Source of the DNA: SYOC01 sp964441775
GTDB taxonomy: Bacteria; Desulfobacterota; Binatia; Bin18
DNA length: 64,000 nt
Direction: 5' to 3'
Assembly: GCA_964441775.1 (NCBI GenBank)
Contig: CAYTVL010000003.1
Span: forward strand, 124,001 to 188,000
Numbering within the stretch: the first letter of the stretch is position 1; the number at the start of each line of letters is the position of its first letter. The notes under the pieces are model-generated. The model was given only the letters and a program-made list of their open reading frames with translations. It had not been told where the DNA came from and made no database searches. Shown here piece after piece: positions 53,614 through 62,095 of this stretch. Both the position numbers and the translations under genes were made by a program.

Positions 53614-54360
53614 TCAATCCGCACCATCGGCAAGAGAAGCCTCTGACGCTTGGCTTTCCGTTAATTTTGACCGTGTAAACATCCAATCAATCAAGCGCAT
53701 CCCCCACTGGGCGCCAATCACGCGTTGGGCAAAGACGTAGCCCACAACCGCGCCGACCGCGACATCAGTGGGATAATGCTCGTGGAACAACACCCGACAA
53801 CCACCCACAAAAATCATCATCACCACACAAAACGGCCGCAGCTTCGGGTACAATGCGCAGAGAAACACGCTCATCACCGCCGCCAACGCCGTATGACTTG
53901 AAGGCATGGACCACAGATCCCACGCATGATTGCTGGTCAGATTCCACGAATACCTGAAGACTGTTCCCTGCTCGTGCGAGGGAAAAGGATACGCATGCCA
54001 GACTCCGGCAAACGTCATTGGGTCGGCAAATTTCGGGCGAGGCCGACCGGCAGCGATCTTCAGCACAAAACACGAGAGACTGGTTACGCCGATTGCCGCC
54101 CCCCAATCGAGCAGTCGCTTTCGCCGGGCTGGGTCCAGCAACCAGATCACCACCATAGTCATCACCGTCGCGCTGAGTTGACCGTACTGCTGCAACGTCT
54201 TCAGCTCCACATGCATATCCGGCCCTAAATGCACGTGCTCAAGATTCCCACTAATCACGCCATCGAAAGGAAATAGCAGTCCGATGAGTCCAGCGGTGAG
54301 CACTGTGGAGAGCAATCGAGATCGGGGCTGCCCCGATGTGCCAGGTCCATCAGTATTCAT
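53614..54360 (-). CDS. PAP2-superfamily phosphatase
   Basis: The 248-residue membrane protein has the three acid-phosphatase motifs: KIAAGRPRPKFADP, SMPSSHTALAAV and HEHYPTDVAVGAVVGY, with catalytic His residues in the second and third. About five to six spans surround them. It would remove phosphate from a lipid phosphate such as phosphatidic acid or an isoprenyl diphosphate, outside the inner membrane. The ATG overlaps the A-subunit stop by 11 bases; no strong ribosome-binding site is seen, fitting coupled translation. It lies between the two CoA-transferase subunit genes. Confidence 0.9.
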   Translation of the reverse strand: MNTDGPGTSGQPRSRLLSTVLTAGLIGLLFPFDGVISGNLEHVHLGPDMHVELKTLQQYGQLSATVMTMVVIWLLDPARRKRLLDWGAAIGVTSLSCFVLKIAAGRPRPKFADPMTFAGVWHAYPFPSHEQGTVFRYSWNLTSNHAWDLWSMPSSHTALAAVMSVFLCALYPKLRPFCVVMMIFVGGCRVLFHEHYPTDVAVGAVVGYVFAQRVIGAQWGMRLIDWMFTRSKLTESQASEASLADGAD

Positions 54361-55234
54361 AGAGTTCAAGCAGCCGTTTGACGCCAACCCGTTCGAGATA
54401 ATCCCCCAATGTCGCCGGTTCGCGGCAATAGCGCGTCAAATACTGCGCCAGTGCTTCAGGACGATGCTCTTGCGCCGCAGCCGTCGCTGCTTCTAAGTAC
54501 ATGCGTAAATGCGCATTGTCCTGCACGTAAAATCCACGACTGTAAAACGGATGCGCCCCGTACGGAGCCCGCACGATTGCATCAGCCCCAGGGATTGTTG
54601 TCGCCCAGGCATTGGCGCGCACTTCTTCGTTGGGGATCACACGCTCGACTTGCACGATGGTGCGATCCGCCGCCCGGTAGAGAAAGAGATCAAGCCACCC
54701 TGGTCCGCCGATGTGCTGCACGTTCCCGTATGCATCCGCCGTGGCGGCGTGCAGCAAAGCCACATCCGGTTTGATCGGCGGCACGGCGATCAGTGTCTCG
54801 CCGCGTATCGGATCCTGCATCACTTTGAGATCGGGATTCACCTCTGGAAGCGAAGTGCCCACACCGCCACGCCACGGCAGAAACGGCAACGCCTGGGCGG
54901 CAGCCTGGAGCCCAGTGGTCAGGATGCCTTCTTCACATTCCCATACTTCGAGGTCGCCACGCTCCACCACCCGACGAAAGGATGGCGCCACCGGCACGCC
55001 AAATCCGCCGCCAGCGTAGTAACTCACAACCTTTCGCACGCAGCCCGCCGCGACAAGCAGATCAAGACTGAGTCCACTATCGACAACCGTGAGATTTTTC
55101 ACGCCCCGTCGAATGATTTGCCGCAGCAACGCCATAGGAGCCGGCGCTCCAACGGCGATGGTCATGCCATCCTGAATCCAATTGACCGCCTCAGCTTCAT
55201 CGAGAATACGTTGCCGTCGCTCTTGTGTATCCAC
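54350..55234 (-). CDS. CoA-transferase family subunit A (GctA/IpdA-like)
   Basis: The 294-residue subunit has the blocks EAVNWIQDGMTIAVGAPAPM, ALLRQIIRRGVKNLTVVDSG, EECEEGILTTGLQAAA-like (WECEEGILTTGLQAAAQALP) and PDVALLHAATADAYGNVQHI, typical of CoA-transferase alpha chains and IpdA. The Glu pair in CEEG is a candidate for the catalytic Glu. I chose the GTG at 55234 because AGAGAGAGG lies just before it; a TTG 42 bases earlier lacks one. The partner B subunit is 740 bases downstream, after a PAP2 gene. Role may be CoA transfer or ring hydrolysis in degradation of an aromatic or steroid-like compound; unproven. Confidence 0.87.
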   Translation of the reverse strand: MDTQERRQRILDEAEAVNWIQDGMTIAVGAPAPMALLRQIIRRGVKNLTVVDSGLSLDLLVAAGCVRKVVSYYAGGGFGVPVAPSFRRVVERGDLEVWECEEGILTTGLQAAAQALPFLPWRGGVGTSLPEVNPDLKVMQDPIRGETLIAVPPIKPDVALLHAATADAYGNVQHIGGPGWLDLFLYRAADRTIVQVERVIPNEEVRANAWATTIPGADAIVRAPYGAHPFYSRGFYVQDNAHLRMYLEAATAAAQEHRPEALAQYLTRYCREPATLGDYLERVGVKRLLELYEY

Positions 55235-55372
55235 ACGCCTCTCTCTTCTAGGTTCTTGCTGACATATATGCTGCAAATGAGGGGGTTGGCAATGGCTGAA
55301 GGTTTTAGAGAAGAACAGGATGCGGCTGGAGCAGCTTTCATAGAACAGCGAGACGCTTGAGCAGAAACTCCC

Positions 55373-56086
55373 TCACTCCCGTATCCGTCCATCTTTGCAA
55401 CGGAGCACTCGCGTCGCCACAGGCACGAGGCGTGGGTCGTGACTGGCCACAAGCACAGTACGATTGTCTTCATCAACAAGTTGACGAAGTAAATAAATCA
55501 CCTCTTCGCCACGTTGAGAATCCAGACTGCCGGTTGGTTCATCGGCGATAATAATCGGTGGCTCAAGTGCAAGCGCACGCGCGAGCGCCACGCGCTGCTT
55601 TTCTCCGCCGGAAAGTTGGGAGGGAAGATGCGTCAAGCGCTGGGCGAGACCAAAGCGGCGTAGAAGCGCACTAGCCTCTTGTCGCGCGGCCTGCGGAGTG
55701 CGCCCCGCCAGGCGCAGCACCAGCTCAACATTCTCACATGCGGTGAGCGCCGACATCAGTTGAAAAAACTGGAAGACAAACCCAATCTGTGTGAGTCGGA
55801 AGGTCGCCAATGCGGCGGGCGCCAGCCGACCAATATCCACACCGGCAACAGAGACGGAACCACTCGTCGGTTGCAGCAAGCCGCCAATCAGGGATAAGAG
55901 TGTCGTCTTCCCCGACCCCGAAGGACCAAGCAACAAAACGAATTCACCGGCGTGAATAGTCAGATTGACGCCATCTACCGCCCGCACTGAGGTTTCCCCA
56001 ACACCATAGATTTTGCTCGCTTCCTGTACACGAATGAGGCTGGCAGGCGAAGGCTGGAGCCCGGGGGCTGGAGAAAGCGTCACCAT
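55373..56086 (-). CDS. ABC transporter ATP-binding protein (LolD/MacB type)
   Basis: The 237-residue ATPase has Walker A GPSGSGKTTLL near 54-64, signature SQLSGGEKQRVALARALALE, Walker B IIIADEPTGSLD and the LolD/MacB-type long N-terminal start around IYGVGETSVRAV. This subclass powers FtsX/MacB permeases that move lipoproteins, lipids or peptides without classical transport channels. It follows the permease gene by 12 bases and is the last gene of the type III PKS unit. Confidence 0.94.
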   Translation of the reverse strand: MVTLSPAPGLQPSPASLIRVQEASKIYGVGETSVRAVDGVNLTIHAGEFVLLLGPSGSGKTTLLSLIGGLLQPTSGSVSVAGVDIGRLAPAALATFRLTQIGFVFQFFQLMSALTACENVELVLRLAGRTPQAARQEASALLRRFGLAQRLTHLPSQLSGGEKQRVALARALALEPPIIIADEPTGSLDSQRGEEVIYLLRQLVDEDNRTVLVASHDPRLVPVATRVLRCKDGRIRE

Positions 56087-56098
56087 ATATTTGCAGGT

Positions 56099-57202
56099 TC
56101 ATGTCTTGAAAGCGACCAATGGATCAATCTGCGCAATACGTCGCGCCGGAACGATGGAAGCGAGGAGACTCATGCCGACCGTACACAGCAAGGCCCACAA
56201 GACGTGAAGCGGATGCCAGGAAGACGGAAACTGCGGCACCACGTATTGCGCGGCGAGCACCACGCCCCAGCTACAGGGCACCCCCAACAACCATCCGCAA
56301 ACGCCGCAGATGAGCGCTTGCGTGGAGGCCGTCAGGTACAGCACCTTATCCGGCGCGCCAATCGCCTTCAGCACGCCGTATTCCGCGCTATGCTCCACCG
56401 TTAATGTGTACACGGTCAACCCAATGACGATCGCGCCCACAAGAGCGCCGATCACTTCGAGCACCCGCAGGATCGGCAAGAAATTGTCGCCAGTCAAAGA
56501 CAAGTTATTGGCGATGAACTGCTCCTTTGTGTACGCCGACACCAGGGGCGAAGTCTGTTCGATGCGAGTGACCGCGGCGGCAAGAGAAACTGGGGGATCA
56601 AAGCGCACTAGAAAGTAGTTCACCAACCCATCGAGCCCCAGCAGTTGTCGCGCTTGCGCGAGCGTGACAAAAGCGTATTGATATAAGAAACAATTCCCGC
56701 CTTGGGCAATACCCACCACCTGCAACGGCTTGCCGGCGACGGTCAAGGCATCGCCGAGGTGAATCGTCTCTTTGCGTGCGAACACATTGTCAACAACAAT
56801 TTCGCCCTCGGTCTCTGCTACTCGCCCCGCCAGCAGACGGACCGGACCGTTCTCCGCGCCACTCACTCCGATAATAAACGTATGGCGCTGCCGTCCATGG
56901 ATTTCACAGGTCATAAGTCGACCAACAAACGAGAAGACTTCTGCAACTTCCTCTGCTTGATAGAACATCTGCTCGCCCGCAGCCGGCAGAATGGAGAGCG
57001 TATGGAACAGATCGGATGCGCCCTTTTGGCCGACCCACACGTCCGCTTGGACATGACGCAGATACGCGGACATATTGTCGCGCCAGCCCGCGTACAACCC
57101 CATGAGAAAAAGCACAAGCACAACTGAACACACAATGCCGACAATGGCCAGAAAAAAACGACCTTTATGGACCAACAAATTGCGATAGGCGAGGAGGACC
57201 AT
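56099..57202 (-). CDS. ABC transporter permease (FtsX/MacB type)
   Basis: The 367-residue permease has one N-terminal span (FFLAIVGIVCSVVLVLFLMG), a periplasmic MacB_PCD domain (about 40-240) and three C-terminal spans (including VIGALVGAIVIGLTVYTLTV). The ATG at 57202 shares one base with the methyltransferase stop, with GAGGA upstream; the longer reading to 57337 lies inside that gene. With the ATPase downstream it should form a mechanotransmission-type or export complex for the product of this operon. Confidence 0.91.
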   Translation of the reverse strand: MVLLAYRNLLVHKGRFFLAIVGIVCSVVLVLFLMGLYAGWRDNMSAYLRHVQADVWVGQKGASDLFHTLSILPAAGEQMFYQAEEVAEVFSFVGRLMTCEIHGRQRHTFIIGVSGAENGPVRLLAGRVAETEGEIVVDNVFARKETIHLGDALTVAGKPLQVVGIAQGGNCFLYQYAFVTLAQARQLLGLDGLVNYFLVRFDPPVSLAAAVTRIEQTSPLVSAYTKEQFIANNLSLTGDNFLPILRVLEVIGALVGAIVIGLTVYTLTVEHSAEYGVLKAIGAPDKVLYLTASTQALICGVCGWLLGVPCSWGVVLAAQYVVPQFPSSWHPLHVLWALLCTVGMSLLASIVPARRIAQIDPLVAFKT

Positions 57203-57768
57203 CACCGTCCTCGGGACAGAGCCGGCAGAAAACGCGGCTTGTTCGCCATTTTGCGGCGATATTCTGGCCGCATCAAAAGCGCGGCTTCTTCCAAGCAGAT
57301 GCGCCGTTGCAGTACGAAGGCGTTGAGGGCGGAGCACACGAATGCCGTCAGATAGGCGCTGTGGACCAGCGGCAAGGCGAACATTTCAACGATGACAATC
57401 GTGTAATTGGGATGGCGCAAGTAGCGGTACGGACCGGCGTCAATCACGGCATGGGGGGAAGTAATGATTTGCGTGTTCCACTGCGGACCGAGACTGCGCC
57501 ACACCCAGATGCGGCCCAGTACGCAGAGCACAAGCAGCGTCAGCATCGGCCACCCCAGCAAGGGAAGAAACGGACGGTTGAGCTCCCACACTTCAAGTGC
57601 GCTTCCGAAAAAAAGACTGGTATGGACGCCGACCATGAGGGGATACATCGGTTCACTGACTTTTCGCCCACCTTCCGCCAGCAACCGGGCTTGATGGCGC
57701 CGAGAGACCTGCAACTCTATGATGCGGAGCATAGCGAACCCCAACAGGAGCGCAAAGTACCAGACCAT
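57202..57768 (-). CDS. Isoprenylcysteine carboxyl methyltransferase (ICMT)-like protein
   Basis: The 188-residue membrane protein has four or so spans and the ICMT-type C-terminus: GPYRYLRHPNYTIVIVEMFA and CLEEAALLMRPEYRRKMANK. Genes of this kind next to type III PKS genes (SrsB-like, BpsB-like) methylate the phenol or pyrone product with S-adenosylmethionine. It follows the PKS by about 20 bases and overlaps the permease. No strong ribosome-binding site is seen. Confidence 0.92.
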   Translation of the reverse strand: MVWYFALLLGFAMLRIIELQVSRRHQARLLAEGGRKVSEPMYPLMVGVHTSLFFGSALEVWELNRPFLPLLGWPMLTLLVLCVLGRIWVWRSLGPQWNTQIITSPHAVIDAGPYRYLRHPNYTIVIVEMFALPLVHSAYLTAFVCSALNAFVLQRRICLEEAALLMRPEYRRKMANKPRFLPALSRGR

Positions 57769-57790
57769 ACGATTCGCCGCGCTTAGCTTT

Positions 57791-58840
57791 CTACCATTGT
57801 AAGAGGAGCGCCTCCGCGCTAAACCCAGGACCGAACGCGAGCAGCAAGCCCAAGTCTCCTGGCTGCGCTTCTCCTCTGGTTAAAAACTGGTCAACAATAA
57901 ACAGCACGGACGCTGAGGAAAGATTGCCGTAGCGTCGGAGAATATGGCGACTGATGGCGAGGCGCTCTTCCGGCAGCGTTAGGCACTGCGCGAGCCCATC
58001 CAGCACACGCCGACCACCGGGATGCAAAAGAAAATGGGTGAGATCGGCAAGAGTGAGTTGTTGCTGCGCCAAGAAGCGTTTCACCATAGCAGGGACTGCG
58101 GCGCATACTACCTCGGGAATCTCGGCAGAAAGCACGATATGAAGGCCGGAGTCTTTGAGTTCAAACCCCATCAAATCAGTCGTATGCGGAAACAAGGTGC
58201 TTTCAGCCGCCAGAATACGCGGCTTCCCCTCGTGCGGTTGTCCGCTCAGCAGAACAGCGGCGGCGCCATCGCCAAACAACGCGCTCGACACGATATTCGC
58301 CGGCGAGAGATCGCGCACTTGGAAGGTCAACGACGGGAGTTCCACCGCCACTACCAGGACGGTGTGGTCTGGAAACGCGTGCAGATAATCGAACGCACGA
58401 GCGAGCGCGGCGGCTCCTGCAGCACACCCTAGTTCGGTAATCGGCAGCCGCTTCACATGTGGTGAGAATCCTAGGGTATTGGCGAGGTACGCATCAAGCG
58501 AAGGAATCATGAATCCCGTGCACGAAGTCGCAATGACAAGATCAACAGCGTCCGGCCCAATCTCTGTTTGAGCGAGGCACTGACGAGCGACGCGTTCGCC
58601 AAGGAGACGAACATGTTCCTGATATAAAGCGCTTGCTTGGGTCACCGACAGAGGGTAAACAAGGTCAAACAGTTCACGACAGCCGTAGCGAGTCTGCACA
58701 TCCGCATGGGCGAAAACGCGCCGAGCCAGGGACAACATGCGTCCGTCGTCAGCCACCCAGAGCGCGAGCGAGCGGAGAATTTCTTCTTGATCGTATCGGT
58801 AGGGTGGATGAGCAGTAGCCGTAGCGCGGATGGTTGCCAT
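57791..58840 (-). CDS. Type III polyketide synthase (chalcone/stilbene synthase family)
   Basis: The 349-residue enzyme extends a starter acyl-CoA with malonyl-CoA to make alkylpyrones, alkylresorcinols or similar lipids. The triad is visible: Cys near 107 in VIATSCTGFMIPSLD, His near 273 in HFLLHPGGRRVLDG and Asn near 306 in RRYGNLSSAS. Also typical are ITELGCAAGAAALARAFDYL and LLAFGPGFSAEALLL. The ATG at 58840 is my choice; a GTG twelve bases upstream is possible and neither has a clear ribosome-binding site. It leads an operon with a methyltransferase and an ABC exporter pair. Confidence 0.95.
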   Translation of the reverse strand: MATIRATATAHPPYRYDQEEILRSLALWVADDGRMLSLARRVFAHADVQTRYGCRELFDLVYPLSVTQASALYQEHVRLLGERVARQCLAQTEIGPDAVDLVIATSCTGFMIPSLDAYLANTLGFSPHVKRLPITELGCAAGAAALARAFDYLHAFPDHTVLVVAVELPSLTFQVRDLSPANIVSSALFGDGAAAVLLSGQPHEGKPRILAAESTLFPHTTDLMGFELKDSGLHIVLSAEIPEVVCAAVPAMVKRFLAQQQLTLADLTHFLLHPGGRRVLDGLAQCLTLPEERLAISRHILRRYGNLSSASVLFIVDQFLTRGEAQPGDLGLLLAFGPGFSAEALLLQW

Positions 58841-58885
58841 AGAATAGCGCACGTCAGTGGGAGTGAAGCGACGACACTATCACTT

Positions 58886-59548
58886 TCACTTGCACATCCA
58901 CTTGAGATTTGTTTCGATCCTATCACCATCACAATACGCTACGATATACCCTCCGGCAGAAAAAGGCCCTGCGTTGAGCACCTTGGTGCGCCCAATCCAA
59001 TCAACGCCTGGCGATTCGTGAATGTGGCCGGTAATACAGACCTGCGGCTGGCGCCATTCAATGAATCGACGGACTGCCGGGCTGCCGACCGGGGTTCCAT
59101 CCTGCAAACAATCGAGCCGGGTTGCGTACGGCGGCGTGTGGCAAACCATGAGTTGCAGGGGCGCTGCGCCAACTCCAATAAAGGCGCGTGCAAGAACGGC
59201 TCCTAATTCTTCGTCCCCGAGCTCTAACGGAGTATGAAACGGCGTGAGGTTCGATCCGCCACACCCGAAAATATCCACGTCTCCAACCCGACGATGAACG
59301 CCGTGGAGATCCACATGTTCATCTTGTAAAAAACTGACGATTTCGGGGCGATCGACATTGCCTGGCAAGGCCAACACCGCCGGACCATACGATCGCGCTG
59401 CCGCTAGTACGGACCGGGCTTCAGCCCGACCACCGAACTGTGTCAGATCGCCCGAAAGAATAATCAGGTCCGCTGAGGAAAGTTCAACAGCGATCTTCGT
59501 CATTTGTGCAACCGCCATGTGGATATCACCAAAAGAGACGATTTTCAT
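58886..59548 (-). CDS. Metallophosphoesterase
   Basis: The 220-residue calcineurin-like phosphoesterase has the metal-binding motifs in order: FGDIHM, LSGDLTQFGG, LPGNVDRPEI, VCHTPPYAT and TGHIHESPG. Relatives act on nucleotides, phosphodiesters or phosphoproteins. CCAGGAGTGTGAT precedes the ATG at 59548; an extension to 59575 lacks one. It is about 45 bases upstream of the PKS start, so it could be read in the same direction with that operon, though its role there is unclear. Confidence 0.9.
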   Translation of the reverse strand: MKIVSFGDIHMAVAQMTKIAVELSSADLIILSGDLTQFGGRAEARSVLAAARSYGPAVLALPGNVDRPEIVSFLQDEHVDLHGVHRRVGDVDIFGCGGSNLTPFHTPLELGDEELGAVLARAFIGVGAAPLQLMVCHTPPYATRLDCLQDGTPVGSPAVRRFIEWRQPQVCITGHIHESPGVDWIGRTKVLNAGPFSAGGYIVAYCDGDRIETNLKWMCK

Positions 59549-59695
59549 ATCACACTCCTGGCTCGGCGCGGACACGTACCGTTGTAGTGGACAACAGGGG
59601 GAGGATCAACACAGCAAGGGCTGGCGCCGCCCTGGTCTTGCAAAAGCCCCGAGAATAGGGAAATACTACACCCACCCGGAAGGCGTCGATCGCCT

Positions 59696-59995
59696 ATGGA
59701 AAAAAATATTCGCTCCAAAGTGCTTGCTATTGGTCGTCCACTTCGCGTCGAGTTGCAACTCGATGGTGAATGGCTGGACCGTTTGCGCAAACTGCTGTCG
59801 GAAATGGGTGAAGAGGGTGGATCATACCCTATTCATCGTTATCTCGAAGAATTGCTGGAAGCGGATATTGTCTACCGGGAAAGCCATCATACGCGCCGAC
59901 GTGGACCGTTTGTGCAAAGAGAAGCGATCATCCGTTGGCTCCGGCAACAGCGCAAGGCAGGGAATGCGCAAAACGCTGTAGCGGGAAAGCGATAG
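59696..59995 (+). CDS. Small hypothetical protein
   Basis: The 99-residue product has helical, charged segments: EKNIRSKVLAIGRPLRVELQ, GEWLDRLRKLLSEMGEEGGS, LEELLEADIVYRESHHTRRR and a basic end (FVQREAIIRWLRQQRKAGNA). No signal or span. No strong ribosome-binding site, so it is less sure than others. It is divergent from the metallophosphoesterase and upstream of trmJ. Function unknown. Confidence 0.5.
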   Translation: MEKNIRSKVLAIGRPLRVELQLDGEWLDRLRKLLSEMGEEGGSYPIHRYLEELLEADIVYRESHHTRRRGPFVQREAIIRWLRQQRKAGNAQNAVAGKR

Positions 59996-60080
59996 TCAGT
60001 GACAGAAACCGGACCGATGTGTACGTTGTGATGTACTCGTCTGAGCTGTTCTTTCAGCAAAGCACGCCGTTGGCGCTGTT

Positions 60081-60830
60081 ATGAGTCTGAATAACCTGCG
60101 CATCGTGCTCGTTCGCCCACAATATTCCGGCAATATTGGTGCAGTGGCTCGGGCGATGCGCAATATGGGGTTCAACGAGTTGACTTTGGTTAATCCACTG
60201 CCATTACACCGCGCTCAAGCGGATATCATGGCGGTTCATGCGCGGGATGTGCTCGACACCATGAGCGTTCACTCTTCGTTGCGCGCGGCGATTGGCGATT
60301 GTGGGTTGGTCGTCGGCACCACCTGCCGCCCAGGACTGTATCGCGACACCGCCGTGTCTCCGCGCACCCTGGCGCCCCATATTGTCACGATGGCTGCTGC
60401 GAACCATGTCGCACTTGTCTTTGGGCCGGAAGAGAGCGGTTTGACCAACGAGGATCTCCGTGTTTGTCACCGCCTTATTTCGATTCCCACGGATGCCGGA
60501 TACTCCTCCTTGAACCTTGCTCAAGCCGTGTTGCTCTGCTGTTATGAGATCTTTCTGGCCGCGCAGGCGGAACAAGAAGATACAGTTTCCAAGGGACATC
60601 CTCTTGCGCTTGCAGAACAACAGGAGCTGATGTACGAAAAGCTCAAACAAGCGCTCTTACGCATTGGATTTCTGCACGGCGACAACCCTGAGCACATCAT
60701 GTTTGCCCTCCGGCGCATCTTAGGGCGCACTGGGCTGGAAGAGCGCGATGTACGTATCTTATTGGGAATGGCGCGCCAAATTGACTGGTACGCGAACGGT
60801 GGCTGGCGTCAGCAAACCGATACGCACTAG
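60081..60830 (+). CDS. trmJ: tRNA (cytidine/uridine-2'-O-)-methyltransferase TrmJ
   Basis: The 249-residue SPOUT-class enzyme methylates the ribose at position 32 of tRNAs using S-adenosylmethionine. The knot motifs are VLVRPQYSGNIGAVARAMRN, LVFGPEESGLTNEDLRVCH and ISIPTDAGYSSLNLAQAVLL. The C-terminal helices are unusually regular but match the family length. It is followed 35 bases later by a small gene. Confidence 0.95.
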   Translation: MSLNNLRIVLVRPQYSGNIGAVARAMRNMGFNELTLVNPLPLHRAQADIMAVHARDVLDTMSVHSSLRAAIGDCGLVVGTTCRPGLYRDTAVSPRTLAPHIVTMAAANHVALVFGPEESGLTNEDLRVCHRLISIPTDAGYSSLNLAQAVLLCCYEIFLAAQAEQEDTVSKGHPLALAEQQELMYEKLKQALLRIGFLHGDNPEHIMFALRRILGRTGLEERDVRILLGMARQIDWYANGGWRQQTDTH

Positions 60831-60865
60831 ACTAAAAATATAGCGAGCAAGGCATCGCTTACGTC

Positions 60866-61078
60866 ATGGCCGAAGTGATTCATTTACAAGACGTGCTACG
60901 CGCACGCCGGAAGCAGCAAGAACAACATTACACCCATCGCTGTATTGAAATTATTGGACAAAGTTTACAGGCGCACCTTGCCGAATTATCGCAAGCGCCG
61001 GAGAAAGAATGGCCGGTGCGGACGAGTAAAATCCGTAAACTCAGCGAATTGCTCGAATACGCCAGTGGGCTATTGTAA
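60866..61078 (+). CDS. Small hypothetical protein
   Basis: The 70-residue product is soluble and helical: MAEVIHLQDVLRARRKQQEQ, CIEIIGQSLQAHLAELSQAP and IRKLSELLEYASGLL. It has no recognisable motif. It lies between trmJ and a disordered protein, in the same orientation, with GCAAGG upstream. Function unknown. Confidence 0.6.
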   Translation: MAEVIHLQDVLRARRKQQEQHYTHRCIEIIGQSLQAHLAELSQAPEKEWPVRTSKIRKLSELLEYASGLL

Positions 61079-61143
61079 AATACGCACTGCTCTTGTCGCA
61101 CAGGACAAGACCGGGTGCGGTGTGGAGAAGAGAGAGGAATTTC

Positions 61144-61800
61144 ATGTCAAAAGCTGCATCTGTGTCTACAAAAGGGACATCGTCGAGCAAAAAAACCGCG
61201 ACGAGTAAAGCACGCGCCTCTAAAGCCCAGCCTGGCGTCCCCGCGTCTGCCGCGCCAGAAGCACCGCCGGAAAATGTTGCGCTTGCCGTCGAATCAGCGG
61301 CCCCTATCTCGACGTCTGAAGCCCGCGCGTTAACATCGATTCTGCAACGGTTGGATGCGCTGGAGGAAAAAATCACAGGCGGTTTCACCGTGCTGACCGA
61401 GGAGCTGCGCCCGCTCCATGTCGCGCCGCTTCCGGCTGCAGTGGAGCCAGGAACGACCCCGGAAGCGGTGATGTCGCTCTTGGCGGATGTGCTCCGGCAC
61501 AACCTGATGGAGCATTTGACCCCAGTCACAGCAGCACTGAAGCGGCTCGAAGAACGCATCGGCTTTGTCGCCAATCGTCTCAAATTCAGCGGCGGCGGTG
61601 GCGGCGGCCAAGACCGTCAGAAACCCTGGCGCGGCGAGCAAGGGCGTCACCCCCGTCCGCCTCGTGGGCAGCAAAACGGCCAGCAACGTCAGGCTCCGCC
61701 TCAACCGCAGCAGTGGACCCCACCCTCAGCCGCCTCGGTCCAAGGCCATTTTGCTCCTCGCCCCACTCCCGCTCGGGGATTCGTGGAAGAGGATGATTAG
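61144..61800 (+). CDS. Hypothetical protein with coiled coil between disordered ends
   Basis: The 218-residue product starts with a Ser/Lys/Ala/Thr-rich segment (residues 1-55), has a helical or coiled-coil middle (about 60-150, SILQRLDALEEKITGGFTVL and HLTPVTAALKRLEERIGFVA) and ends in a Gly/Gln/Pro/Arg-rich tail (GGGGGGQDRQKPWRGEQG onward) that is likely disordered and may bind RNA. AGAGAGGAATTTC precedes the ATG at 61144. It sits directly before rpoZ. Not a known family by eye. Confidence 0.7.
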   Translation: MSKAASVSTKGTSSSKKTATSKARASKAQPGVPASAAPEAPPENVALAVESAAPISTSEARALTSILQRLDALEEKITGGFTVLTEELRPLHVAPLPAAVEPGTTPEAVMSLLADVLRHNLMEHLTPVTAALKRLEERIGFVANRLKFSGGGGGGQDRQKPWRGEQGRHPRPPRGQQNGQQRQAPPQPQQWTPPSAASVQGHFAPRPTPARGFVEEDD

Positions 61801-61874
61801 CAGGTTCCTTCCGTTTTGTTTTTGCGCTATTTACAATAGGAAAGAAATTGTAAGTCTTTAAAGAAGGAAACGTT

Positions 61875-62075
61875 ATGGCTCGTGTCACTGTGGAAGATTG
61901 TCTACTCCGTATTCCTAACCGTTTCGAATTGGTCGTAGTAGCAGCGCGCCGAGCAAAGGAGCTGTTGCAAGGAGCGCGCCCTTTAGCCAAAAGTGACAAC
62001 AAAGAAGTGGTGACTTCCTTACGGGAGATCGCTGAGGGAAAGGTGTGGAAGGTCAATCCTGAAGAGTCCCAATAA
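61875..62075 (+). CDS. rpoZ: RNA polymerase omega subunit
   Basis: The 66-residue protein has the omega core: MARVTVEDCLLRIPNRFELV and VVAARRAKELLQGARPL, then a short tail. Omega helps assembly of core RNA polymerase and binds (p)ppGpp in some bacteria. AAGAAGGAAACG precedes the ATG. The usual spoT neighbour is absent; instead dnaJ follows by 20 bases. Confidence 0.94.
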   Translation: MARVTVEDCLLRIPNRFELVVVAARRAKELLQGARPLAKSDNKEVVTSLREIAEGKVWKVNPEESQ

Positions 62076-62095
62076 AAGCGTGAGCAACAACGACG

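Noticed and set aside
59240..59260. A T-loop-like GGTTCGATCC that might mark a tRNA
   Set aside because: It is inside the metallophosphoesterase coding sequence and no acceptor or anticodon stem fits.
59358..59981. A 207-codon plus-strand frame across the metallophosphoesterase and the 99-residue gene
   Set aside because: Its first part is antisense to the metallophosphoesterase and its last part is out of frame with the small gene. No motif was seen.
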